Made by a program: the position numbers and the translations under genes
Assembly: GCA_905234605.1 (NCBI GenBank)
Contig: CAJOIE010000002.1
Span: forward strand, 124,001-188,000
Direction: 5' to 3'
From: an uncultured Bacteroidaceae bacterium
GTDB lineage: Bacteria; Bacteroidota; Bacteroidia; Bacteroidales; Bacteroidaceae
Length of the DNA stretch: 64,000 nucleotides
The notes under the pieces: generated by a model
The model's input: only the letters and a program-made list of their open reading frames with translations
Databases searched by the model: none
What the model was told of the DNA's origin: nothing
Shown here: positions 1 through 9,048 of the stretch, piece after piece
Position numbering within the stretch: the stretch's first letter is position 1
Layout: each line of letters starts with the position of its first letter

Positions 1-998
1 GCATTGCCCACGACGGCAAAGGTGTGCATGCCTGCGCGCGCCGGCAGGTCGGCAAGAGTGGTGGGCTCTATGGAGATGACCACCGTGCGCCCCACCTGCG
101 ACACCTCGACGGTGACGGTGTGTGTGGTGTAGACTGCGTCTTGGATGGTGAGAGTGGCCGCGCGTGCTATCTCCGAGACGGCAGCCGCCACGTTGAGACT
201 TACTTCCTGCGTGCCGGCACCCTGAGTGGCTGAGGGCGTAATCCAGGCCGGAATGTTGGTGATAGTCCATGTGGAATTGCTTGTCAGCGTGAAGTGGTAG
301 GTGTCGGCACCCTCGTCGGCCGAGATGCTGGCCGGACTCACACTGAGCACCACCTCATGGGCTGCCTGGCTGACGGCTATGGTCTGCTGCTTCTCGCCCT
401 TCTCGCCGGCTATTGTCAGCGTGGCCGAGCGTTCCTGCTCGTCGGGGTTGGCTGCCACCGTGATGGTGAGCTCCGCATTGCCCTGCCCCGACGTGGCCGA
501 GAGTGTTATCCAGTCGGGCTGTCCCGTGATGCTCCAGCGCGTGTTGCTGGTGAGGGTCAGAGTGTATGTCAGGCCGGCCTCGGGAACGGCGAGCGTGCGG
601 TCGGCTTCGGGCACGCCCACGGTCTCGCCGGCCACCAGCTGCGTCACATTGACCTTGCGTGCCACGCCGTCGGCCGAGGTGATGGTGACCACGCACGAGC
701 GGGTCTCAAGGGCTGAAGGGTTGACGCCCGTGGTGATGGTGATCTGGGCGTTGCCCGAGCCTTGCGGAGTGCCCACGGAGGCCCACGAGGCACTGCTCAC
801 TGCCGTCCAGCTGGTGTTGCTGCTCACGCTAATCTCCCCCGAGGATTTGTCACCCTCGATGGTGATGTCCTTGGCATCGAGATAGTCGGCCGAGGCAACT
901 ACTTCTGAGAGGTCGCTGTTGTCGCCGCCGCATGAGCTCATGGCGAAGAGGGCTGCCACAAGGCCGGCACCGACGAGGTATCGGTATGTCCTGTTCAT
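1..998 (-). CDS. BACON-domain lipoprotein (3' end outside window)
   Basis: Partial gene; its start is inside the window and its end lies beyond position 1. The N-terminus is a lipoprotein signal: a basic start, a hydrophobic stretch and a Cys at about residue 24 (FAMSSCGG), so the protein is probably anchored in the outer membrane. After the linker there are at least three repeats of about 80-90 residues, each with the pattern TSNTxW-(S/T)-x-W followed by GxGNAxLTITV, NP and RSATLTI. This is the BACON pattern of Bacteroidetes, an Ig-like fold common in surface glycan-binding proteins and glycosidases. What lies after the third repeat, possibly a catalytic domain, cannot be seen. A TATATTTG -7 box lies about 48 bp upstream of the start, and a repeat array lies about 95 bp beyond that box. 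The family call is strong; the substrate is unknown. Confidence 0.8.
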   Translation of the reverse strand, partial: MNRTYRYLVGAGLVAALFAMSSCGGDNSDLSEVVASADYLDAKDITIEGDKSSGEISVSSNTSWTAVSSASWASVGTPQGSGNAQITITTGVNPSALETRSCVVTITSADGVARKVNVTQLVAGETVGVPEADRTLAVPEAGLTYTLTLTSNTRWSITGQPDWITLSATSGQGNAELTITVAANPDEQERSATLTIAGEKGEKQQTIAVSQAAHEVVLSVSPASISADEGADTYHFTLTSNSTWTITNIPAWITPSATQGAGTQEVSLNVAAAVSEIARAATLTIQDAVYTTHTVTVEVSQVGRTVVISIEPTTLADLPARAGMHTFAVVGN

Positions 999-1045
999 AT
1001 TGGGAAGGGATTTTCGTGCTTAATGGGATGCATACACTCTGCTGG

Positions 1046-1053
1046 CAAATATA
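1046..1053 (-). promoter_or_regulatory. Bacteroidetes -7 box (TATATTTG) for the BACON lipoprotein
   Basis: The minus strand reads TATATTTG, an exact match to TAnnTTTG. It would start transcription near 1039, leaving a leader of about 40 nt. Confidence 0.6.
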
Positions 1054-1146
1054 GTCAAATCCGCTATCTACCATATATTTACGATGCAAAATCATCATTT
1101 TTCCCTTGCATGAGGCACAACAGCAGGTGACCACCCTATGCAAATC

Positions 1147-1248
1147 ACCCTGCACGGTCACGCCAATGACCATGCAGGGTGGTACGAGCACACCATGCAG
1201 GGTATGCGGCATGCAGGGTGCAGGGTGTACAGAAAGAGGGTGCAGGGT
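1147..1248. repeat. Array A1 of the 22-23 bp periodic TGCA repeat, five units
   Basis: Twelve-bp units start at 1147, 1169, 1192, 1215 and 1237 (spacings 22, 23, 23, 22). The first three match ACCNTGCANGGT exactly; the last two are AGGGTGCAGGGT. The DNA between units differs. The array ends three bases before the stop codon of the PAP2-like gene and lies upstream of the BACON lipoprotein promoter. A further related ACCCTATGCA sits at about 1133. Confidence 0.85.
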
Positions 1249-1251
1249 GCC

Positions 1252-1881
1252 TCACGACAGCATGATGCCTGCGAAACCGAGCACGGCACCTGCCACGCTG
1301 CCGGCCACCACCTGCATGAGCGAGTGCTGGCGCAGGAGCATGCGGCTCGTGCCGACCAGGCCGGCAATGAGGATGCACAGCGAGAGCCACCACAGGGGGT
1401 TGAAGCCGAAGATGAGGCTGTAGGCCATCAGCGCGCCCACCACGCCGCCGGCTCCGGCTGCATGCAGGGAAATCTTCCACCACAGGTTGATGAAGGCACA
1501 AGTGGCCTGGATGAGCAGCGAGCCCACGATGATGCCGCGCATGTAGTGGGGCAGGTGCAGGCGCGTGAGCAGGTGCAGCGTGAAAGCGTAGTAGAGGATG
1601 TATACCAGATAGGGGAAGAAGCGGTTCTGCCGCAGACGCAGCAGGTGGCGCTCCATACGGTTGGCACGACGCCAGAAACGCACCGTCAGGCGCGGCAGCA
1701 CTATGGTGCCGAGGGCTACCAGCGAAAGCACAAAGACCTTGAACTGCCACGGCAGCAGCGACAGGTAGGTGAACGCGAACAGTGCCACGAACCCCACCAC
1801 GGGGAAGAACTCGGGGCGGAACACACTCGACAGCCAGCGTGCCAGACGCAGCTGGCTCACCGCAGCACGGCTATGCAACAT
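1252..1881 (-). CDS. PAP2-like integral membrane protein
   Basis: A 209-residue protein with about five or six hydrophobic segments. It resembles the PAP2 (type 2 phosphatidic acid phosphatase-like) membrane family: WWKISLHAAGAGG resembles the K/SGH region, and SRMLLRQHSLMQV fits the R-x5-H motif. The Asp normally four residues after that His is Gln here, as I recall from Bacteroidetes relatives, so phosphatase activity on lipid phosphates is inferred only. The start at 1881 was chosen because a TACATTTG -7 box lies at 1928-1935; an ATG at 1959 would be upstream of the transcription start. The gene is monocistronic by position. It could act on undecaprenyl-PP or lipid A phosphate. Confidence 0.65.
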   Translation of the reverse strand: MLHSRAAVSQLRLARWLSSVFRPEFFPVVGFVALFAFTYLSLLPWQFKVFVLSLVALGTIVLPRLTVRFWRRANRMERHLLRLRQNRFFPYLVYILYYAFTLHLLTRLHLPHYMRGIIVGSLLIQATCAFINLWWKISLHAAGAGGVVGALMAYSLIFGFNPLWWLSLCILIAGLVGTSRMLLRQHSLMQVVAGSVAGAVLGFAGIMLS

Positions 1882-1927
1882 GGTCGACTTCACTACCGGA
1901 ACAGGGTTGCTTTTTGATTTCTCGCGG

Positions 1928-1935
1928 CAAATGTA
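1928..1935 (-). promoter_or_regulatory. -7 box (TACATTTG) for the PAP2-like gene
   Basis: Exact TAnnTTTG on the minus strand, giving a leader of about 40 nt and fixing the start at 1881. The 141 bp from here back to the rpoN stop hold no gene that I can see. Confidence 0.6.
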
Positions 1936-2076
1936 GTCTTTTCCCGCCAACATGCACACTCACTGACAGACAACCGTGCATTTGCCGACGGCAGAGCGTG
2001 CCGGAGACCGACACCACATTAACACCAAGGCCGGCACAGAGTATGCCAAGGCAATGAGCAGACACTGCGGTGTGCC

Positions 2077-3561
2077 CTATGTGCCTCGGCGCAGACTGGC
2101 CTTGGCGATGCCGAGCGAATCGCGGTACTTGGCCACGGTGCGGCGCGCCACGTCGTAGCCCCGCGAGCGCAAGGCGGCGGTGAGTGCGTCGTCGGACAGC
2201 GGGCGGCGCGGATCCTCGCCGTCGACAATCTCCTGCAAGGCTGCCTTGATGGAGCGCACACTGACGTCGGTGCCGTCGAGGCGTGCGGCAGAGGTGAAGA
2301 ACCACTTCAGCGGATAGATGCCCCAGGACGTCTCGACCCATTTGGAATTGCTCACACGCGACACCGTAGACAGGTGCAGGCCCGTGCGGCGCGCCACGTC
2401 GTCGAGTGTCATGGGACGCAGCAGGGTCTCGTCGCCGCTCTCAAAGAAAGGACGCTGCATCGCCACTATGGCGCGCATGGTGGAGAGCAGCGTAAGGCGG
2501 CGCTGCCGCAAGGCCTCGATGAAGGAGCGTGCACGCTCCACGCGCTCACGCAGGTAGACCACGCCGTCGCGCTCCGAGGGTGGCAGCGAGCGCAGGTCGC
2601 GCCCCTCGTAGCTCTGGAGGAAGGCTACGTCGTCGTCGCTGACACGCAACGGCGGCACATGGCCGTTGTTGAGAGTCACGGAGAGAGAGCCGTAAGGGTC
2701 GGTTTCCACAAGGAAGTCGGGCGTAATCTGCTGCAGGTTGCGGCCCACGGCCTCACCCATGCTGCTGCCCGGACGCGGGTTGAGACGGCGCACCTCGCGC
2801 TGCAGCATGTGCACCTGTGCATCCGTCAGCCGCATGGAACGCTGTATGCGGTCCCAGCGCTTGTGCATCAGCGTGTCGAAGTGCTCTGTCAGCAGCTGGC
2901 GCAGCAGCTGCTTCTGCGGCGAGGCAGGGCGCGGACCATGGTCCACCTGCAGCAGGAGGCACTGCTGCAGCGTCTGTGCCCCCACGCCTGCGGGTTCAAA
3001 GTTCTGAAGCACGCCGAGCACACGCTCTACTTCGTCGGTGGAGGTGTCCACGTTGTGATACACCTGCAGCTCGTCGCACAGCTGCTGGAGCGGCACCCGC
3101 AAGAGGCCGTCCTTGTCGAGCATGCCTATGATGTAGCGCATGATTTCCTCCTCGCGGGCCGTAAGATGATAGTAGCCTATCTGCTGCTCCAGCTGGTCGT
3201 AGAAGGAGAGCGTGTCGGAGGCTGTCGCGCCACTGTCGCCACGGGTGACCATGGCCACCGGCAGGGAGTCATCGTCCTGACTGCTGTCGGCCGCGAAAGA
3301 GCTGACATCGCCGAGCTCGTCGGCATCGTAGGCATCGGACTCACCGGCCGCATCGTCGGACGACGAGGCATCGGAGCCATAATCGTCGCCGGAGGATGTG
3401 GCGGCACGCTCCAGCGACACGTTGTCGGCCAGCTCCTGGTCGACACGCTCATGGAGAGCCTCGATGGGAAGCTCCGTGAGATGCGACAGGAGCAACTGCT
3501 GGGGCGAAAGCACCTGCTGCTGGGTCTGCTGCTGTGATGTGGTCTGGGAGAAGGATGGCAC
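2077..3561 (-). CDS. rpoN: RNA polymerase sigma-54 factor
   Basis: Sigma-54 directs RNA polymerase to -24/-12 promoters and needs an AAA+ activator. The N-terminal Gln/Leu-rich region I is clear (QQQTQQQVLSPQQLLL and ELPIEALHERV), followed by an acidic linker of about 80 residues rich in Asp, Ser and Ala, the core-binding domain, and a C-terminal DNA-binding domain with the RpoN box (ARRTVAKYRDSLGI). With the GTG start at 3561 the protein has 494 residues, the usual size. An ATG at 3672 in the same frame would overlap the porin gene by 46 bp and add about 37 residues that do not look like the family, so GTG is preferred with moderate confidence. It is probably the last gene of ychF-lgt-porin-rpoN. 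No sigma-54 activator is seen in the window. Confidence 0.93.
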   Translation of the reverse strand: MPSFSQTTSQQQTQQQVLSPQQLLLSHLTELPIEALHERVDQELADNVSLERAATSSGDDYGSDASSSDDAAGESDAYDADELGDVSSFAADSSQDDDSLPVAMVTRGDSGATASDTLSFYDQLEQQIGYYHLTAREEEIMRYIIGMLDKDGLLRVPLQQLCDELQVYHNVDTSTDEVERVLGVLQNFEPAGVGAQTLQQCLLLQVDHGPRPASPQKQLLRQLLTEHFDTLMHKRWDRIQRSMRLTDAQVHMLQREVRRLNPRPGSSMGEAVGRNLQQITPDFLVETDPYGSLSVTLNNGHVPPLRVSDDDVAFLQSYEGRDLRSLPPSERDGVVYLRERVERARSFIEALRQRRLTLLSTMRAIVAMQRPFFESGDETLLRPMTLDDVARRTGLHLSTVSRVSNSKWVETSWGIYPLKWFFTSAARLDGTDVSVRSIKAALQEIVDGEDPRRPLSDDALTAALRSRGYDVARRTVAKYRDSLGIAKASLRRGT

Positions 3562-3626
3562 GGAGGGATGTGTAAAGACGTGAAATGGGGATGTGACGGG
3601 GCGAGGCGGGGGCTTACATGAGCGGG

Positions 3627-4649
3627 TCAGAAACGCCAGTAGAGCTGCACGTCGGCCGTGTTGTAGTGGCACCCGGAGGTGTTGGTGGCCAGCTTGTTGA
3701 GGTGGCGGCCGTAGTTGAGCTGGAGCGCAAGGTTCTTATGGAAGGTGTGCATGGCACTGATGGCACAGATGCTGTGGGCATTGCTCCACGTGCGGCCCTC
3801 ACGGTAGACATCCCAGCGGGCATAGACACGGGTGTCGCACACCGGCGGCGTGCCCACAGCTACATACCATGCGTCGGCACGCCCTGCCGCGGCATCGACG
3901 GCCCACTCGGCACGCAACAGCCACTGCTCCACATAGTTGACACCCACACTCATGCGGCGACGCTGGAGTGTGGTGCCGTCGGTGTGCACATAGTCGCCAC
4001 GCCAGCCGAAGAGACCCACCTGCAACGGCTTCCACGGGCTGACGGTGAGCCCGCCGATGACATCCTTGCGCGAGTTGCGGTCGGAATGGTTGGTGCCCTG
4101 ACCGTTGTATACTCCGGCCTGATAGTGCAGGAGCGAGTGACTGTCGGTGCCGACGGGCAACACGTCGCCCTGCACCTGAATGCCGAAGTCGCGGCCGTTG
4201 GAGGGGTGCTCGCCCGTGCGGTCGTTGAAACCGGCCAGCCTGTCGGTGAGCTGCGAGTAGGCACCGAAACCTATCAGCCACGGGTGCTGCGGGTTCTCGA
4301 AGGTGAAGCACCGTTTCATCTGCCCTGCCTTGAGGCGGAACGCAGCCCAGCGTTGCCATTCGGCCCACGCATCGAGCACACGCGGACTGGACAGCGTGCT
4401 GCTGTTGCCGTTCACCTGCATCTGCAACTTGAAGGCTACATCGCCAAGACGGCTGTCCACGTAGAGGCGGGCCAGACGAATGCTCATATCACTGTTTCTG
4501 GAGGCACGAGCCTGGTCGGTGGCATTCACCTGCGCAATGACATAGCCGCCGAAGGTGGTGTGCTGCAACACCTCGGAGGCTGACGTCTGGGCGCAGGCCC
4601 TGGCTGTGCCCAGAGCCATCAGGGCTGCTATGAGAGTGGCACGTGTCAT
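3627..4649 (-). CDS. Phosphate-selective porin O/P-like outer membrane protein
   Basis: A 340-residue protein with a signal peptide (TLIAALMALGTARACAQ) and then many alternating amphipathic strands ending in an aromatic residue (VQLYWRF), as expected for an outer-membrane beta-barrel. The run FGGYVIAQVNATDQ, RLARLYVDSRLGDVAFKLQMQ and the later AGQMKRCFTFENP matches the OprO/OprP porin family in Bacteroidetes. It probably forms an anion channel, but the substrate is not shown. The ATG at 4649 overlaps the lgt stop in the common ATGA arrangement, so translation is probably coupled to lgt; an ATG 27 bp earlier lies inside lgt and is less likely. Confidence 0.75.
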   Translation of the reverse strand: MTRATLIAALMALGTARACAQTSASEVLQHTTFGGYVIAQVNATDQARASRNSDMSIRLARLYVDSRLGDVAFKLQMQVNGNSSTLSSPRVLDAWAEWQRWAAFRLKAGQMKRCFTFENPQHPWLIGFGAYSQLTDRLAGFNDRTGEHPSNGRDFGIQVQGDVLPVGTDSHSLLHYQAGVYNGQGTNHSDRNSRKDVIGGLTVSPWKPLQVGLFGWRGDYVHTDGTTLQRRRMSVGVNYVEQWLLRAEWAVDAAAGRADAWYVAVGTPPVCDTRVYARWDVYREGRTWSNAHSICAISAMHTFHKNLALQLNYGRHLNKLATNTSGCHYNTADVQLYWRF

Positions 4650-5479
4650 GCACGGGAGCGACGGGTGCCGCGCCACACGAAGTAGGCACCAAGCACGATG
4701 AAGGGGATGGACAGCAACTGCCCCATGTTGAGAGGCATGGACTGCTCAAAGGCCTCCTGAACCTCCTTGGTGTACTCTACGAAGAAGCGGAATGTGAAGA
4801 TGAGCAGTATGCACAAGCCGAAGAAGAAGCCCGACCCCACACGGTCGGGACGGCGACGGTAGAAGGCCCACCCCACGAAGAAGAAGAGTGCGTAGGCCAG
4901 GGCTTCATAGAGCTGACCCGGATGGCGCGGCAACTGGTCCACCTGCTCGAAGATGAACGCCCATGGCACATCAGTGGGTTTGCCTATAATCTCCGAGTTC
5001 ATCAGGTTGCCCATGCGGATGGCAGCAGCACAGACAGGGGTCACGATGGCTATATTGTCGAGCACCAAGAGCATGGGGAGCTGTGTGCGCCGCGAATAGA
5101 GCCACAAGGCAAACATGAAGCCCAGGGTGCCACCATGGCTGGCAAGACCCGTGTAGCCAGTGAAGTGCCACGAACCGTCGGCACCAAGGCGTGCAGGAAG
5201 TATCATCTCCAGCATGTGCGTACCCGACGAAAGGAAATACTGTGGCTCATAGAAGAGACAGTGACCCAGACGCGCACCTATGAGTATGCCTAAAAAGGAA
5301 TAGATGAAGAGCGGGTCGAACTTCTCCTCGGGGATATGCTGCTCCTTGAACAGGCGCTGCTCAAGGAGGAACACGGAGAGCAGGCCGACACACCAGCACA
5401 GGCTGTACCAGCGGATGCCGAAAGAGCCGATGCTGAATGCAACCACATCGGGGTTCCAGTGTATGAAGAGTGATGTCAT
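4646..5479 (-). CDS. lgt: Phosphatidylglycerol--prolipoprotein diacylglyceryl transferase
   Basis: An inner-membrane enzyme that moves diacylglycerol from phosphatidylglycerol to the lipobox Cys of prolipoproteins, the first step of lipoprotein maturation. At 277 residues it has the usual length and about seven membrane segments. Family motifs are visible: GARLGHCLFYEP, the HGG segment (ASHGGTLGF), RMGNLMNSEIIG, and RHPGQLYEA. It starts 30 bp after the ychF stop and overlaps the porin gene by 4 bp, so the run is probably one transcript. The window itself encodes at least three likely substrates: the BACON lipoprotein, GldK and the thioredoxin lipoprotein at 7929-9038. Confidence 0.97.
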   Translation of the reverse strand: MTSLFIHWNPDVVAFSIGSFGIRWYSLCWCVGLLSVFLLEQRLFKEQHIPEEKFDPLFIYSFLGILIGARLGHCLFYEPQYFLSSGTHMLEMILPARLGADGSWHFTGYTGLASHGGTLGFMFALWLYSRRTQLPMLLVLDNIAIVTPVCAAAIRMGNLMNSEIIGKPTDVPWAFIFEQVDQLPRHPGQLYEALAYALFFFVGWAFYRRRPDRVGSGFFFGLCILLIFTFRFFVEYTKEVQEAFEQSMPLNMGQLLSIPFIVLGAYFVWRGTRRSRA

Positions 5480-5508
5480 GGTCGTGGCTATAGATTATAT
5501 ATATGTGG

Positions 5509-6612
5509 CTACACGTTGAAGCGGAAGTGCATGATGTCGCCGTCCTGCACCACATAGTCCTTGCCCTCGACGCCCATGCGGCCAGCTTCACGCACTGCTG
5601 CTTCGGAGCCATAGGCTATGTAGTCGGCATACTTGATGACTTCGGCACGGATGAAGCCCTTCTCGAAATCGGTGTGTATGACGCCGGCACACTGCGGTGC
5701 CTTCCAGCCCCGGCGGAACGTCCACGCCTTGACCTCCATGGGCCCCGCTGTAATGAATGTCTGGAGGCCCAGCAGGGAATAGATGCTCTTGATGAGGCGG
5801 TCGCAGCCGCTCTCCGTGAGGCCCATGTCCTCCAGAAACATCTGTTTCTCCTCGTAGCTTTCAAGTTCGGCTATATCGGCCTCGGTCTGAGCGGAGATGA
5901 CCAGCAATGCTGCATCTTCGCCCTCAATGGCCCTGCGCACGGCATCCACGTAGGCGTTGCCGTTGGCGGCGGAGGCATCGTCGACGTTGCACACATAGAG
6001 CACAGGCTTGGTGGTGAGAAGGAAGAGGTTGCGGGCTGCTGCCTGCTCGTCGTCGGTCTCGAAGCTCACGGAGCGGGCACTGCGCCCCTCCACGAGAGCA
6101 GCCTTATAGGCTTCAAGCACTGACAGCTCTATCTTGGCCTGCTTGTCGCCGCCCACACGGGCTTGCTTCTCCACCCTGGCCATGCGGGCATCCACTGTCT
6201 CAAGATCCTTGAGCTGTAGTTCCGTGTCGATAATCTCCTTATCGCGCACGGGATCTACCGAGCCGTCGACGTGTACGATGTTGGTGTCGTCGAAACAGCG
6301 GAGCACATGGATGATGGCGTCACACTCGCGTATGTTGGCCAGGAACTGGTTGCCCAGGCCCTCACCCTTGGAGGCTCCTTTCACCAGACCAGCTATGTCG
6401 ACAATGTCGCACGTGGCCGGTACGATGCGCCCTGGGTGCACGAGCTCGGCCAGACGGGTGAGACGCTCGTCGGGCACACTGACTTGCCCCAACTGTGCAT
6501 CGATGGTACAGAACGGGAAATTGGCTGCCTGTGCCTTCGCACTCGACAGACAGTTGAAGAGTGTGGACTTGCCCACATTGGGCAAACCCACTATGCCTGC
6601 TTTCAAAGCCAT
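5509..6612 (-). CDS. ychF: Redox-regulated ATPase YchF (Obg family)
   Basis: A 367-residue P-loop protein of the Obg/YchF family that prefers ATP to GTP and binds ribosomes. The N-terminal G domain shows the P-loop (GLPNVGKSTLFN), the DIAGLVKGAS switch region and the YVCNVDD segment in place of the NKxD motif, which fits the altered nucleotide preference. The C-terminal TGS domain is present (GPMEVKAWTFRRG, FEKGFIRAEV, and YVVQDGDIMHFRFNV at the end). A TATCTTTG -7 box lies 33 bp upstream. It is the first gene of the run toward rpoN. Confidence 0.97.
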   Translation of the reverse strand: MALKAGIVGLPNVGKSTLFNCLSSAKAQAANFPFCTIDAQLGQVSVPDERLTRLAELVHPGRIVPATCDIVDIAGLVKGASKGEGLGNQFLANIRECDAIIHVLRCFDDTNIVHVDGSVDPVRDKEIIDTELQLKDLETVDARMARVEKQARVGGDKQAKIELSVLEAYKAALVEGRSARSVSFETDDEQAAARNLFLLTTKPVLYVCNVDDASAANGNAYVDAVRRAIEGEDAALLVISAQTEADIAELESYEEKQMFLEDMGLTESGCDRLIKSIYSLLGLQTFITAGPMEVKAWTFRRGWKAPQCAGVIHTDFEKGFIRAEVIKYADYIAYGSEAAVREAGRMGVEGKDYVVQDGDIMHFRFNV

Positions 6613-6644
6613 ATACTATCCAAATGGTCAAAAGGTTATTGCCG

Positions 6645-6652
6645 CAAAGATA
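6645..6652 (-). promoter_or_regulatory. -7 box (TATCTTTG) for ychF-lgt-porin-rpoN
   Basis: Exact TAnnTTTG on the minus strand, 33 bp before the ychF start. No other matching box was seen inside the four-gene run. Confidence 0.6.
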
Positions 6653-6684
6653 GCTATTTAGGGTGAACACCGTAGTGGCGACGC

Positions 6685-7932
6685 TCACTTTTCGGCCACC
6701 ACGCGCTCCACTTCACACAAGCGGCGGGAGCCGTCGGCCAGGGTGGTGGCAATGAGGTGCACGCCGCCGCCCTCGCGCAGATGCAACTGACGGCGCAGCT
6801 CAGCTGTTGATAGTGGGAAACCGCGTGTGGCTATGTCGGCCCGTGTGCGTGTCCCCATGAATGCCCGCAGCTCGCGCTTGGCAAAGGATGTGGCGGCCAC
6901 CACGCGCCAGATGCGTCCGGGGAACGCCGCCACCAACCGCGACGACGTGTAGAGGTGTGTGTCGGAGGCCAGCTTGGAGAGCCCGAAGCGGGAGCATGGC
7001 AGACGGAAGGCACCTGCCTTGAGCAGCGAAGCACCTGGCTCATAGAGATAGGCTTCCACAGCTGTGGCATAGGCGACAGGCGCGGCGGCCTCTTCGCCGC
7101 GGGTGAAGGAGAATGCCCGGACACCTGCAACATCGGCATCAACCGCTGCCACGGGGAGATCCACGCAGTGCACGACAGGCTCACCGCCACCTTGCAGTGA
7201 CATTGCCGCCAGGAGCTCCTTGCACTCGCCTCCCACACTGACCACATGCACTTGCCTGACACACCTCAGTGAGCGCAGCATGGCTGTGATGTCGAGCATG
7301 GGCGACAGCTTGACGAGCACCCAGTGCGCCGTGTGCAACAAAGCTTCTTGCAGCTGCACAACGTCGGGCATGCAGTCGGCCAGCATAACCACCTTGCGGC
7401 CGGCACTGTCGCGACGCGCAGGGTCGAGAAACAGGAGGTCGAAGCTCATGCCGTCCTGCATCGGGACTGTGAGTTGCTGGATGAAAGCCTCGGCCGTGGC
7501 GCATACCACATGTGCCGCTCCGAGTCCGAGGAGAGGCATGTTATGACGTGCCAGTTCCACGAGAGAGGGCTGTGCCTCGACACAGACGGCCCTGGCGAAG
7601 AGCGGTGCAATGGCAGCAAAGTCCACGCCCAGACCTGCCGTGAGGTCGGCAAAGGCGGCACGTGGCTGCGGCACGAGGGTCTGCACAAGCACACGCTTAT
7701 AGGCTGCCGTGACACCGCTCGAGCACTGCTCCAGCGAGAGGCGCACCGGCCACCGTATGCCTCCCACTGCTGCCCATCCGGGCAGCTTGCGCTCTGCAAG
7801 CTGGTAGCCTTCAATCTGCGTCAAGGCTTCGCTGAGACAGACATCCGCAGGCCCGCCCCTGAGGGCGAGCTTGCGGACATCGTCGTGCAGGTGGGCCTGC
7901 ACAAAAGCATCGGTGGCAGCCGATGTGGTCAC
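6685..7932 (-). CDS. Class I SAM-dependent methyltransferase with THUMP-like domain (PG_1098 family)
   Basis: A 415-residue protein. The middle holds a Rossmann methyltransferase core: motif I FADLTAGLGVDFAA, VCVEAQPSL after strand 2, and FLDPARR in the place of the catalytic loop. The C-terminal third (from about residue 270) looks like the ferredoxin-like and THUMP-like domains described for the P. gingivalis PG_1098 group. THUMP-like parts suggest an RNA target, but the substrate is unknown. The start overlaps the stop of the thioredoxin lipoprotein gene by 4 bp (ATGA), so it is the last gene of the sufC-sufD-ybeY-thioredoxin-methyltransferase run. Confidence 0.8.
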   Translation of the reverse strand: MTTSAATDAFVQAHLHDDVRKLALRGGPADVCLSEALTQIEGYQLAERKLPGWAAVGGIRWPVRLSLEQCSSGVTAAYKRVLVQTLVPQPRAAFADLTAGLGVDFAAIAPLFARAVCVEAQPSLVELARHNMPLLGLGAAHVVCATAEAFIQQLTVPMQDGMSFDLLFLDPARRDSAGRKVVMLADCMPDVVQLQEALLHTAHWVLVKLSPMLDITAMLRSLRCVRQVHVVSVGGECKELLAAMSLQGGGEPVVHCVDLPVAAVDADVAGVRAFSFTRGEEAAAPVAYATAVEAYLYEPGASLLKAGAFRLPCSRFGLSKLASDTHLYTSSRLVAAFPGRIWRVVAATSFAKRELRAFMGTRTRADIATRGFPLSTAELRRQLHLREGGGVHLIATTLADGSRRLCEVERVVAEK

Positions 7933-9038
7933 TTGAGGAGCTCCTCAACGCGGACGGCAAGGTCGTTGCCGCGCAAGTCGCGAGCCACCACAACGCCATC
8001 CTTGATGAACACTGAGGCAGGGATGGAGCGGACGCCGTACAAGGCGGCTCCCTCGCAGTCCCAACCCTTGAGGTCGGATATGTTGTGCCACACCAGGCCG
8101 AGGTCTGCTATGGCTTTCTTCCATGCCTCGGCATCGTTGTCGAGGCTCACGCCGATGATGTCGAAGCCCTGTGCATGGAACTGGTCGTAGACGCGTTTCA
8201 CGTTAGGCAGCTCGGCGCGGCAAGGCCCGCACCAGCTTGCCCAAAAATCCACCATCAGGAGCTTCGTTCCAGCAGCCACCTCGCCGACACTGAGCTCCGC
8301 TCCCTCGGGCGTGGCGGCTGTGATGTCGACGAAAGGCTGACCTATGGCCGTGCGTGCCTTGACCTCGTATGTCTCACGCATCTGCTCCAGACCTGTCACA
8401 TCGGCATCGGCAGGCAGCTGCTCCAGCATGGCCAGCACGAACTCATCGTCGAAGAGGGGTGCATAGTTAACTAAATATGTCTGCCCAGCGATATTGCCGA
8501 TGTTGCCTTCGACGAACTCGCTGTATACCTTCACGTATGTGTCCTCCAGCTCGCTGAGGCTGGCCTGCGCCTGCTCGCGCTGCGCGGCCGTTGCCAGCGT
8601 GTCGCTCAGCACGCCCATGATGTCGTTGGCCTGCCGCTGGATGTCCATCTCTTTCTGTCCCAGCTCTGAGAGAGCTTCATTGACGTGTGAGCCCACTACC
8701 TTGGCTGCCACATTCTCTGTGGTGTCGAGGGTGATGGTCAGGTCGGCAGCCTCGAGCACGAACTGTGTGGCTATGGTCAGGTCCTCGTCGGCCGAGGAAC
8801 GCCATATCACATAGCGCATGGCCGGCACGTCCTGTGTGCCCTTGAACACGAAGCGGCCTCCTTTGACCACAGTGGTCTGGATGGTGTCGATGTTGAACAT
8901 GCTTTCCACATTGGCCAGCACCACGGTGTCGCCGTCTTCGGCACCTGTCGCGGTGCCTGTAATCTTGTAGGAGTTGTCGGTGCAGCCGGCCATGCCCACG
9001 AGCACGGCTGCCATGGCTGCTGAGAGTAGTCTTTTCAT
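7929..9038 (-). CDS. Thioredoxin-like lipoprotein (TlpA/DUF4369 type)
   Basis: A 369-residue secreted protein. The start at 9038 gives a lipoprotein signal ending VLVGMAGC with Cys at about residue 19; longer in-frame starts would bury this signal. The N-terminal half has the DUF4369 pattern of beta strands (ITGTATGAEDGDTVVLANV), and the C-terminal half is a TlpA/ResA thioredoxin domain with the active site FWASWCGPCRAE and the cis-Pro region GVRSIPASVF. It probably reduces or isomerises disulfides in the periplasm. It lies 10 bp after ybeY and overlaps the methyltransferase gene by 4 bp. It has the CxxC that its relative at 29824-31032 lacks. Confidence 0.9.
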   Translation of the reverse strand: MKRLLSAAMAAVLVGMAGCTDNSYKITGTATGAEDGDTVVLANVESMFNIDTIQTTVVKGGRFVFKGTQDVPAMRYVIWRSSADEDLTIATQFVLEAADLTITLDTTENVAAKVVGSHVNEALSELGQKEMDIQRQANDIMGVLSDTLATAAQREQAQASLSELEDTYVKVYSEFVEGNIGNIAGQTYLVNYAPLFDDEFVLAMLEQLPADADVTGLEQMRETYEVKARTAIGQPFVDITAATPEGAELSVGEVAAGTKLLMVDFWASWCGPCRAELPNVKRVYDQFHAQGFDIIGVSLDNDAEAWKKAIADLGLVWHNISDLKGWDCEGAALYGVRSIPASVFIKDGVVVARDLRGNDLAVRVEELLK

Positions 9039-9048
9039 TGCTTTAAGG

